Source: Microcaldota archaeon (GTDB lineage: Archaea > Micrarchaeota > Micrarchaeia > Micrarchaeales > Micrarchaeaceae). From it: a stretch of DNA of 54,768 nucleotides. The stretch is taken from the NCBI GenBank assembly GCA_021807115.1, contig JAKAPJ010000007.1, positions 1 through 54,768 on the forward strand. Reading direction: 5' to 3'. Position 1 is the first letter of the stretch, and every line of letters starts with the position of its first letter. This document shows positions 48,241 to 54,768 of this stretch, piece by piece. Both the position numbers and the translations under genes were made by a program. A model generated the notes under the pieces. That model did no database searches and was not told where the DNA came from. It worked only from the letters and a program-made list of their open reading frames with translations.

Positions 48241-48350
48241 CTTTTAAAGGTATAAGGGATAAACGTTATTACGGGTTCTCTACTGTAGGAAGGTCGTGAA
48301 GAACTGGTCGCCTTGCCAGCGCGTTTACCGCGCTGGCACTATTCCTTTTT
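48241..48350 (+). ncRNA. Candidate small RNA unit: TATA box, hairpin, T-run
   Basis: Between the divergent genes DUF92 and radA lies a complete-looking transcription unit. TATA box CTTTTAAAGG is at 48241-48250, with a predicted start near 48270. A perfect 9-bp hairpin GCCAGCGCG/CGCGCTGGC with loop TTTAC occupies 48315-48337, followed by ATTCCTTTTTT (about 48340-48351). A terminator here cannot belong to either flanking gene, because both point away. The RNA would be about 80 nt. No C/D or H/ACA boxes are evident. Confidence 0.45.
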
Positions 48351-48426
48351 TATGCCCTTTGACGCCGTGAGCACCCGCCATCCATCCCGTGTACTGCGCC
48401 GATTTTCCCGTCAGTATTTATTTCAA

Positions 48427-48438
48427 GATTTAAATAAC
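48427..48438 (+). promoter_or_regulatory. TATA box of radA
   Basis: GATTTAAATAAC, about 37 nt before ATG 48470, in the expected position for a short-leader transcript. Confidence 0.5.
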
Positions 48439-48469
48439 TATTCCTTCATAAAGTAGTGCTGGTGTTCTT

Positions 48470-49420
48470 ATGGCAAAGGAAAAGGCTATACGCGAGCTTG
48501 AGGACCTCCCGGGCATAGGGGAGACCACCGCGGAGAAGCTCCGGGCCGCAGGGGTGGACACGCTTGAGAAGATAGCCGTAATGTCGCCTCACGACCTGTC
48601 GGAGCAGACCGGCATCAGCGTGGACGCCGCCAAGAAGGCCGTTCAGGCCGCCCAGGAGTCCACCACAATAGAGTTCGAGACCGGGGAGGCTATACTGGAG
48701 AAGCGCAAGGAGATCGGGAAGATAAGCACCGGCTCCAAGGACCTCGACGACCTAATCGGCGGCGGCGTGGAGACCAATGCGATCACCGAGGCGTACGGCA
48801 AGTTCGCCAGCGGCAAGTCGCAGATAGGCTTCCAGCTTTCGGTCAACGTGCAGCAACCCAGGGACAAGGGGGGGCTCGGCGGCGCGGTCCTGTTCATAGA
48901 CACGGAGGGCACGTTTCGTCCAGAGCGGATAGAGGCGATAGCCAAGGACAGCGGGCTTGACCCTACCAAGGTGCTCGAGAACATAATAGTAGTCAGGGCC
49001 ATCTCAACGGAGCAGCAGATACTCACCGCAGAGAGGGCGGACAAGCTTATAGATGAGAAGAATGTGAAGCTGGTAGTCGTGGACTCCATGACATCGCTGT
49101 TCAGGGCGGAGTTCATGGGCCGCGGTGCGCTGGGCGAGAGGCAGCAGAAGCTCAACAGCCACGTCCACCGCCTGCAGATGCTCGCGGACAAGCACAACCT
49201 CGCCGTATACATAACGAACCAGGTCATGGACAACCCCGGCATAATGTTCGGCGACCCTACAACGCCGATAGGCGGCAACGTGCTCGCCCATGCCGCGACA
49301 ACCAGGCTGTATCTGCGCAAGAGCAAGGAGGAGAAGAGGATAGTGAGGCTTGTCGACTCCCCCAGCCAGCCTGAAGGGGAGTGCGTGATAAAGATAACTC
49401 CGACAGGAATAAAAGACTAG
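48470..49420 (+). CDS. radA: DNA repair and recombination protein RadA
   Basis: The archaeal RecA/Rad51 recombinase. Residues 1-60 are the helix-hairpin-helix DNA-binding domain (LEDLPGIGETTAEKLRAAGV). The ATPase core has Walker A YGKFASGKSQ (about 108-117), FIDTEGTFRPERI, Walker B LVVVDSMTS, and the L2 region NQVMDNPGIMFGDPTTPIGG. 316 aa. The Walker A differs from the common archaeal GEFGSGKTQ (K for E, A for G, S for T). dph5 starts 31 nt downstream. Confidence 0.96.
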   Translation: MAKEKAIRELEDLPGIGETTAEKLRAAGVDTLEKIAVMSPHDLSEQTGISVDAAKKAVQAAQESTTIEFETGEAILEKRKEIGKISTGSKDLDDLIGGGVETNAITEAYGKFASGKSQIGFQLSVNVQQPRDKGGLGGAVLFIDTEGTFRPERIEAIAKDSGLDPTKVLENIIVVRAISTEQQILTAERADKLIDEKNVKLVVVDSMTSLFRAEFMGRGALGERQQKLNSHVHRLQMLADKHNLAVYITNQVMDNPGIMFGDPTTPIGGNVLAHAATTRLYLRKSKEEKRIVRLVDSPSQPEGECVIKITPTGIKD

Positions 49421-49451
49421 CCTGACAAGCAGTAGCGAGAGGGCGAGTCTG

Positions 49452-50207
49452 ATGCTCTACCTGATAGGGGTTGGCCTGTCCAGGGGCAGCATACCGGTTG
49501 GGTCTCTGGAGATCTGCAAGAGGTGCGAGGTCTACTTCGACGACTACACCAGCTACATATCCGACGACTACCTGGCATGGCTCACGAAGGAGGTCGGCAA
49601 GGGGATAATGTCCCTGGGCCGCAAGTCCATGGAGGAGGACGTCACGACTATACTGGAAAAAGCCAAGGAGCGGGATGTAGCGGTCCTGGTGTCTGGCGAT
49701 CCTCTCGTCGCCACCACGCACAAGATAATATTCATAGCGGCGAAGAAGGCGGGCGTTACTGTCAAGGTGTGCCATGCGGAGTCGATACTCCCCACCATAA
49801 TGGGGGAGAGCGGGCTTGACTTCTACCGCTTCGGCCCCATATGCACCATACCCAAGTGGTCAGACAACTACCGGCCGCTGTCCTTCTACGAGACGATTCA
49901 GAACAACATCGATGGCAACCTCCATACTATAGCGTTCTTCGACTACGACCCCAAGAAGAACTCCTCCCTGGAGATGCCTGAGGCGATGAAGGTGCTCGAC
50001 GCAGCGGAGGCTGAGTACGTGGGTGGGGTCATGGAAGACCAGAACATGATATTCGTGATGCACCGGCTCACATGGGCTGACGCGCAGAAGCTGTACCTGT
50101 CGGTAAGGGATGCAAGGAAGCTGAAGCTCAGCTACGGCCCCACCGCCATCATATTTCCCGCCAAGCTCTCGGAAGTCGAGAGGGAGGTGGTCGATAGCAT
50201 GTACTGA
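49452..50207 (+). CDS. dph5: Diphthine synthase
   Basis: S-adenosylmethionine-dependent methyltransferase that modifies a histidine of elongation factor aEF2 on the way to diphthamide. MLYLIGVGLSRGSIPVGSLE, then VYFDDYTSYIS, LVSGDPLVATTH (the SAM-binding GDP loop) and AESILPTIMGESGLDFYRFG are diagnostic. Late motifs are FFDYDPKKN and YGPTAIIFPAKLSEVEREVV. 251 aa, normal. Likely cotranscribed with radA. Confidence 0.94.
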   Translation: MLYLIGVGLSRGSIPVGSLEICKRCEVYFDDYTSYISDDYLAWLTKEVGKGIMSLGRKSMEEDVTTILEKAKERDVAVLVSGDPLVATTHKIIFIAAKKAGVTVKVCHAESILPTIMGESGLDFYRFGPICTIPKWSDNYRPLSFYETIQNNIDGNLHTIAFFDYDPKKNSSLEMPEAMKVLDAAEAEYVGGVMEDQNMIFVMHRLTWADAQKLYLSVRDARKLKLSYGPTAIIFPAKLSEVEREVVDSMY

Positions 50208-50241
50208 CCGCGGCCCCAAACCGCCATCCAATCCGGCAGCG

Positions 50242-51111
50242 TCATGCGTCTTTTCTAATTGCTACTCCTCCTTTCGCCCCGGCCAGCGCGGCCGCCATGG
50301 CATCAATCCTGCCGCCCACCCTCCAGACCACCTCGTTTTCATCGAAAGTTGCGATGCTCTTCACCCCTTCCGCGATTTCCGGATAAAGAAACGACGCCAG
50401 TTGGACGAATCCACTGTCATTCCACCTCCCAAACGCAACGTCGCGGAGGAAGCGGCCAGGCACCAAGCTGCTCTCCCACTCCGCGCGGTCGTCACGCATG
50501 GCGGCAGAGGCAAGTTTGGGCAGCACGACGGACAGCAGTGCAATCGAGTCTATGAACGGCTCGAATCCGGTTTTCGCCACTGCACTGATTTCCGCCGCTG
50601 CCTCTTCGACCCTCATATCCATTTTCTCCAAAGTCTCCGTAACCGTCTGGAACGACAGGACCAGCTCCCTGCGCTGCACCTCCCCCGGTATGGAGTGGAA
50701 CAGCTCATAGAAGCTCTTTACCTTGCCTGTGCGCAGGGCCAGCAACTCGGCCAGTTCTGTGTTGCCAAATGACTTTGCCGCAACTGCAGCCATTGCAGCC
50801 ATAAATTTTGGGTTGACGAATGATTCGGCGTGGCTCAGCTCATGCGAAGCAATCACCCTCAGTCCGCCTACCGCATGAACCGGGTCCGCAATGCATAATG
50901 CATAAAGCGTGTCTATTGCGTGCTCGTTTATACTTATTGAATGGTCCTGCAGGGAGTACCATGCTACGTGCATCGGGTGTTTTGCGGAAAGTCTTACCTG
51001 GCCATCGAACCCTCCCAGCTCCGGGACTACCGATTTTATATAATCCAGCTTTTCACCTGCGGTCATCTCCGCCTTCAGCGAGGTAGTTCCGGCTGCCTTC
51101 GATGCTTGCAT
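50242..51111 (-). CDS. Putative metallopeptidase with HExxH motif (unknown family 3)
   Basis: A 289-residue protein with VIASHELSHAESF (HELSH at residues 90-94) after a beta-containing start (HVAWYSLQDHSISINEHAID). Strands followed by an HExxH helix are the usual zincin layout. The rest is helical and acidic (ETLEKMDMRVEEAAAEISAV). No signal peptide. The third ligand is not clear. Like the proteins at 18814 and 24723 it has no recognisable family, but all three share the order: short strands, HExxH helix, long helical domain. Start ATG 51111. Confidence 0.58.
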   Translation of the reverse strand: MQASKAAGTTSLKAEMTAGEKLDYIKSVVPELGGFDGQVRLSAKHPMHVAWYSLQDHSISINEHAIDTLYALCIADPVHAVGGLRVIASHELSHAESFVNPKFMAAMAAVAAKSFGNTELAELLALRTGKVKSFYELFHSIPGEVQRRELVLSFQTVTETLEKMDMRVEEAAAEISAVAKTGFEPFIDSIALLSVVLPKLASAAMRDDRAEWESSLVPGRFLRDVAFGRWNDSGFVQLASFLYPEIAEGVKSIATFDENEVVWRVGGRIDAMAAALAGAKGGVAIRKDA

Positions 51112-51297
51112 GACGACACCGTGATATCTATCCCGCCCAGATATTTATACGTGCAGTTTCGGGGGCCGCATCCCTCCCAATATCTGCGGCATACATTTGC
51201 CACGCAGTCCGACCGATAGCCGCCAGTTCAGAGCGCTTGCTACGCCTCAAAGCAACATTTAAATATTACCCGCAACAGACCATTACAAAGTGATTGA

Positions 51298-51816
51298 ATG
51301 CCCAAAGGAAAGAGCGCACCAAGCAAGACAAAGGATGTGATGGATTCGCTGTACGAAATATCAAAGCAGACTGACAGCGAACTCTCAGCCATCGAGAAGA
51401 AGTATCCTACTAATGTCGATGAGAAGCAGGCCGCAGAGGCCATGGGCGCGGTCATGGCTGTACTCCAGAAGCACATAGAGGCGAGCGACAAGCTGTTCTC
51501 GAGCGTGCCAAAGGAAAAGCTCGATGCGCTAGAAAAGTCCGTAGAGGAGCTCGGCAAGAGGTTCGAGGCGTACGTTAAGACGCTACCGCAGGAGGTTCTC
51601 CAGAGCGGGAACATTGATGCAATCCTGAATGGCGCAACCGGATTCAGCGAAAAGGAGAAGAAGACAATATATGCGGTCTCGATTGACGGCGAAGTAAGGC
51701 AGACTGCACAGCAGCTGATGCTGTTCGCCATGCTTGCGGCGCAGCAGCAGGGCGAGGGCAGCGAGGACTCCATGTCTTCCGCGCCTGCGCCAAGCAGGAT
51801 GCTGAGGAAGGGCTGA
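51298..51816 (+). CDS. Hypothetical helical protein
   Basis: 172 residues, mostly amphipathic helix (MDSLYEISKQTDSELSAIEK, LDALEKSVEELGKRFEAYVK), with a Met/Gln-rich end (LMLFAMLAAQQQGEG). Probably cytoplasmic and self-associating. A TATA box CATTTAAATATTA (about 51257-51269) lies about 33 nt before ATG 51298, and a strong hairpin terminator follows, so this is a monocistronic unit. No family recognised. Confidence 0.65.
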   Translation: MPKGKSAPSKTKDVMDSLYEISKQTDSELSAIEKKYPTNVDEKQAAEAMGAVMAVLQKHIEASDKLFSSVPKEKLDALEKSVEELGKRFEAYVKTLPQEVLQSGNIDAILNGATGFSEKEKKTIYAVSIDGEVRQTAQQLMLFAMLAAQQQGEGSEDSMSSAPAPSRMLRKG

Positions 51817-51838
51817 GTAGCACTCCAAGCCGAAGCCT

Positions 51839-51888
51839 GCCCGCCGCGCTCGCGGCGGGCGTTTTCATTTTTATCTCTCTTTTTTCTT
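51839..51888 (+). terminator. Hairpin terminator with T-rich tail
   Basis: GCCCGCCGC and GCGGCGGGC (51839-51847 and 51852-51860) form a perfect 9-bp G/C stem with loop GCTC, followed by GTTTTCATTTTTATCTCTCT and a run of six T. This is the layout of a bacterial intrinsic terminator, 23 nt after the stop of the gene at 51298. Confidence 0.75.
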
Positions 51889-52020
51889 CCGTCATCCATA
51901 TGCGGCGCAGCCATGCCGCGTGCCGAAAATTCCTGCAACCAATAATAATGTTTTGCATCAATTTACTTAGTTATACACCGGTCCGCACCATCCGTGTCCG
52001 GGCCGGCATGAGGTGGCTAG

Positions 52021-53235
52021 ATGGGTCTATTTGGAGGGGGTCCTGCCGAGAAGGTCGGGGTAGACGATCTGCTCGTGCACCTGAACAAGGCATTCAACCT
52101 CAAGCTAGACGTCCTGGACCGCAAGGGCGCAGCAATCCTTTCAAGGGTCGACGCCTCGATGAAGATGTTCATAGCGGCATGCGACGAGCTGGAGGCGCTT
52201 GACGCTGAGCCTAATATAGAGTTTGCCTTCGGCGGCAGGGTGAACTACCTCAAGGGCCTCAAGAACTCCTACGCCCTCGCGCTCAAGAACGCCATAGCCT
52301 CGCGGGAGAGGGAAGGCGAATCGTACACCGTATACGGCAGGTACAGGGCGGAGCTGGAGGAGCTGGACTCCACAATGACAAAGATACTGCAGACCAACCT
52401 AAAGTTCAAGCACATACTCTCCGCGTACGGCAACGAGCTGAAAGGGTTCAAGAGGCACTACGAGTCTCTGGAGCAGCTACGCGATGACCTGAAGAGGGAG
52501 ATAGAGAGCCGCACAGGCGAGTTTCGCGAGTACGAGGCTGTGCTGCTTGAGATATCGGAGCTGCATCGCATAAGGGACGAGTCGGGCAGGCTGGCCGGCG
52601 AGCTCGCCACTATAAGGGCATCCGTGGAGGCCAGCACCGCCTTCCCTGCCGCCGACCTTGCGGCGCTCAAGGCGCAGCTGTCCGCGGCTTCGGCCCAGGC
52701 GAGGTCCGCATCCGAACGCCTCGCAGCCACGAGGGCGGAAATAGCTATCGCAGTGCAGCCAATCGAGCGCGCAGCGAAGAAGTTCGACTACTCGTCGGGG
52801 AGCATGCTCAAGATAAGCCCCATAGCGGAGGATCCGGCGGCCCAATTAGTAGACGGGCATGTGGGGTACCAGGACTTCCTGCGCAGCGTGGATGCCATGG
52901 GGGGCAAGCTCAGCAGCGGGGAGCTGGAGGTGAGCGGAAAGGACAGGGTGATGCAGTCCGTGTACCGGATAATGGGGGGCGAAGTCGAGAAGCAGATAGT
53001 TCAGGCCAGGGCGCTGGCGCAGGAGAAGGACCAGCTCGAAGCAGCGGCGCGGGCGATGACCGCGGAAATCAACATCCTTTCGTCAGCAGGGGAGAGCAGG
53101 TCGCGCCTACAGCAGCGAACGTCAGAGATAGAGCGCATACGCGTGCAGCTGTCAGCAGAGGCATCGGACAGGGCAAGGTCAATAGAGCGGCTCTTCTCCA
53201 AGCACTACCGCAAGAAAATAGAAGTAATGCTATGA
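52021..53235 (+). CDS. Coiled-coil protein
   Basis: 404 residues. It starts with MGLFGGGPAEKVGVDDLLVH, then long heptad-rich helices (about 90-240 and 330-395, for example YESLEQLRDDLKREIESRTG and RLQQRTSEIERIRVQLSAEA) with a short non-helical part between (PIAEDPAAQLVDGHVGYQDF). No membrane segment, no ATPase motifs, so it is not an SMC protein itself, but the layout resembles SMC partners or cytoskeletal scaffolds. The 3' end overlaps the convergent HAD gene by 6 nt. Confidence 0.7.
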   Translation: MGLFGGGPAEKVGVDDLLVHLNKAFNLKLDVLDRKGAAILSRVDASMKMFIAACDELEALDAEPNIEFAFGGRVNYLKGLKNSYALALKNAIASREREGESYTVYGRYRAELEELDSTMTKILQTNLKFKHILSAYGNELKGFKRHYESLEQLRDDLKREIESRTGEFREYEAVLLEISELHRIRDESGRLAGELATIRASVEASTAFPAADLAALKAQLSAASAQARSASERLAATRAEIAIAVQPIERAAKKFDYSSGSMLKISPIAEDPAAQLVDGHVGYQDFLRSVDAMGGKLSSGELEVSGKDRVMQSVYRIMGGEVEKQIVQARALAQEKDQLEAAARAMTAEINILSSAGESRSRLQQRTSEIERIRVQLSAEASDRARSIERLFSKHYRKKIEVML

Positions 53236-53952
53236 CCTGCCGCGGCTGCGCCCCCGCAGCGCCGCGTCTATACCACTGACCACACCATTCTTGTACAGGA
53301 CCTTCCATCCCCTCCGCTCAGCCATTTCTCTGAGCGCCGCGCCAGGGTTGAGCGCAATCGGGTTGCCCACCATCGCCAGCATACTGGCGTCCGCCACCGA
53401 GTCCCCGAAGGCGTACGAGCCCCCGTAGTCGAACATGCCCGCCAGCTTTGAGAGCATCCTTTCCTTGCCGTCCGGAAGGTGCATCGGGGTCTCTATACTC
53501 CCGGTATAAACACCATCCCTTGCCTCAAGCCTTGTTGCATATACCTGCGATATGCCAAGGTCCGCGGCCGCAAGCGACACCACCTCGTATGCCCCTGCAG
53601 AAACCACCACCGACATGAACCCCGCCGCCGCCATAAGCGACACCAGCTCCCTCGACTCCCTGTATATATTGTGCCCGAATGATTTGAAGAACTCCTTCGC
53701 GCAGTCCGCAACCTCTGCGACCCCCTTCCCCTTGAGGCCCTCTGCCCACAGCTCGCCCCACCTCTCAACCCACTCGTCGTACGTCATTGCCCCGGACCGC
53801 TGCAGTCCGTATATGCGTCTCTGCTCCCTGTAGGCAGCGTCGTTGTAGACCCCCCTGCCATGCAGGTAGTCCATGAATTCCATGGATATGTAGCCGGAAC
53901 TCAGCGTCCCGTCGAAGTCAAAAAGTGCAGCCTTCCTCATGCCCTCGGCCAT
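53230..53952 (-). CDS. HAD-family phosphatase (SerB/HAD-IB-like)
   Basis: A 240-residue phosphohydrolase of the HAD-IB subfamily. Motif I ALFDFDGTLSSGYIS (nucleophile and acid Asp), motif II VVVSAGAYEVV (Ser), Lys of motif III in DGKERMLSKLAG, and motif IV YAFGDSVADASMLAMVG. The helical cap (residues 25-95) is as in phosphoserine phosphatases and related HAD-IB enzymes acting on small molecules. A TATA-like GGTTAAATAGC (minus strand, about 53977-53988) favours ATG 53952; 53940 is the alternative. Confidence 0.87.
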   Translation of the reverse strand: MAEGMRKAALFDFDGTLSSGYISMEFMDYLHGRGVYNDAAYREQRRIYGLQRSGAMTYDEWVERWGELWAEGLKGKGVAEVADCAKEFFKSFGHNIYRESRELVSLMAAAGFMSVVVSAGAYEVVSLAAADLGISQVYATRLEARDGVYTGSIETPMHLPDGKERMLSKLAGMFDYGGSYAFGDSVADASMLAMVGNPIALNPGAALREMAERRGWKVLYKNGVVSGIDAALRGRSRGRS

Positions 53953-54023
53953 GCAGCCACGCATATACAATGTGCACCAAGCTATTTAACCATGTCAACC
54001 GCGTGCCTGCCTCGGTGCGCAAC

Positions 54024-54033
54024 CTCTTTAAAC
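54024..54033 (+). promoter_or_regulatory. TATA box of endA
   Basis: CTCTTTAAAC, centred about 32 nt before ATG 54061, fits a leaderless transcript. Confidence 0.5.
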
Positions 54034-54060
54034 TCATCCGGCAAATCATCTGTGCTGGCT

Positions 54061-54768
54061 ATGCTACTATTGGAATTTAGTGGCGCCAAAAGCATCGTCG
54101 CAGTGGATCAGTCCACGAAGGACACACTCAAGCGGGGGCATTTTGGCGCCGAGAGCGGAGGTGCGCTTGCGCTGTCCCCAGAGGAGGCTCTGTACCTGAT
54201 TGACGTGCGCAACGCCGAGTGCAGGGCCGACGGCCGCATCATGCGCTTCAACGACGTGGCCTCCCGCATGGGCGCAAGGGGTAGGACACTGGCGCGCTAC
54301 CTTGCCTACAAGGACTGGCGCGACCGCGGGCTGATAATAAAGGACCCTTCCTTCTCTCACAGCGACGCGGGCAAGACCCCCATTAAAAAATATCCCGCCG
54401 GCCACCTCAAGCTCAAGGGCTACAGGATAGAGGGCATGTTCTTCCCGGAGAGCCTGATGGCGGTGGTCGACGACCAGCAGGCAGGCAGGGACATATACAC
54501 CGAGCACTGGTTCGGGCAGTTTGCTACTTACAAGCTGGGCGAGCGCGGCGTGCTGAACAAGCTTGATGCGTACGAGACGGTCTTCCTCATGGACCACGGC
54601 GCGCTCACGATGGGGAACGCCAGCCGCGCCGACGTGTTCGCCGCCGCCTCGCGCCGGCGCAAGGACTTCCCAAAGCTCTACGAGGTCTATGCAGACTGGC
54701 GCGACAAGGGCTACGTTGTCAAGACTGGCTTCAAGTTCGGCACGCACTTCAGGATATACTTTCCCGGC
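54061..54768 (+). CDS. endA: tRNA-splicing endonuclease, multi-unit type (partial, 3' end cut)
   Basis: The enzyme cuts BHB motifs in tRNA precursors. From ATG 54061 the frame is open to the window end (236 codons). The last visible part YADWRDKGYVVKTGFKFGTH with Tyr218 and His229 is the catalytic domain; the catalytic Lys would lie beyond the edge. Before it comes a related unit: YKDWRDRGLIIKDPSFSH (about residues 82-99) repeats the same motif without the catalytic His. Two N-terminal-type units (SPEEALYLIDV; DAYETVFLMDHGALTM) are visible. An ordinary alpha4-type enzyme is about 180 aa, so this is a duplicated or three-unit form, as in ARMAN/Micrarchaeota. Confidence 0.85.
   Translation, partial: MLLLEFSGAKSIVAVDQSTKDTLKRGHFGAESGGALALSPEEALYLIDVRNAECRADGRIMRFNDVASRMGARGRTLARYLAYKDWRDRGLIIKDPSFSHSDAGKTPIKKYPAGHLKLKGYRIEGMFFPESLMAVVDDQQAGRDIYTEHWFGQFATYKLGERGVLNKLDAYETVFLMDHGALTMGNASRADVFAAASRRRKDFPKLYEVYADWRDKGYVVKTGFKFGTHFRIYFPG

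Noticed and set aside
52021-53235. SMC or Rad50 ATPase
   Set aside because: Coiled coils only; no Walker A, Walker B or signature motif.
54067-54747. A 226-codon minus-strand frame at the right edge
   Set aside because: The plus strand encodes EndA with catalytic motifs and a TATA box; the minus frame is its shadow.

Overview
The window comes from an archaeon. It carries archaeal-type TFE, RNA polymerase subunits D and N, aIF2-alpha, ribosomal proteins eL42 and eL18, GINS, RadA, diphthine synthase, a PAC2-family protein, class III (pilin-type) signal peptides, tRNA introns with bulge-helix-bulge (BHB) splice sites, and many TATA boxes about 25-35 nt upstream of start codons with little or no leader. 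Genes are tightly packed, with GTGA/ATGA overlaps. Two things point to a small-genome DPANN lineage close to Micrarchaeota (ARMAN): a tRNA-splicing endonuclease whose visible part has an extra N-terminal unit, and a tRNA intron in the T-loop. This is an inference, since no rRNA lies in the window.

Layout. 0-6.1 kb: unknown genes, RNase HII, a PRC-barrel protein, then gatC-gatA-gatB whose last codons run into a tRNA-Asn gene. 6.2-10 kb: an ABC transporter (ATPase plus fused double permease) and a pilin-like protein. 10-13.8 kb (minus strand): a translation/replication/transcription block (GINS, eL42, aIF2-alpha, PAC2, TFE) with tRNA-Gly and initiator tRNA-Met. 13.9-14.8 kb: a CheD-like protein without the catalytic pair. 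15-18.8 kb: the rpoD-eL18-uL13-uS9-rpoN-uS2 operon with tRNA-Leu and an intron-containing tRNA-Pro inside it. 18.8-27.5 kb: an HExxH protein, two tandem LamG pilin-like adhesins, a three-gene acetoacetyl/crotonyl-CoA module, a second HExxH protein, a Nudix hydrolase and a membrane protein. 27.5-28.8 kb: tRNA-Ser with a 40-nt intron, then a frameshifted gene remnant and an MFS exporter without a usable start codon. 30.4-40 kb: AroE-like enzyme, purA-purB, Nudix, HD and PRTase enzymes, guanine deaminase and a K+ channel. 40.6-43 kb: a candidate structured RNA and a TPR-AAA+ fusion. 43-47.3 kb: lineage-specific and mobile DNA, with an AT-rich island holding a SWIM-zinc-finger DDE transposase and several microproteins. 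47.3-54.8 kb: DUF92 protein, candidate small RNA, radA, dph5, a third HExxH protein, coiled-coil protein, HAD phosphatase and the start of endA.

How parts connect. GatCAB makes Asn-tRNA(Asn) and is encoded directly before its substrate tRNA, with an overlap that could make maturation of one product destroy the other's message. The endA gene at the right edge encodes the enzyme needed to remove the T-loop intron of tRNA-Pro and the anticodon intron of tRNA-Ser. purA/purB, a PRPP-binding phosphoribosyltransferase and guanine deaminase suggest purine salvage and interconversion. The least explained parts are the two structured intergenic RNAs, the iteron-like repeat block before gatC, the three HExxH proteins and the Arg-rich microprotein island.
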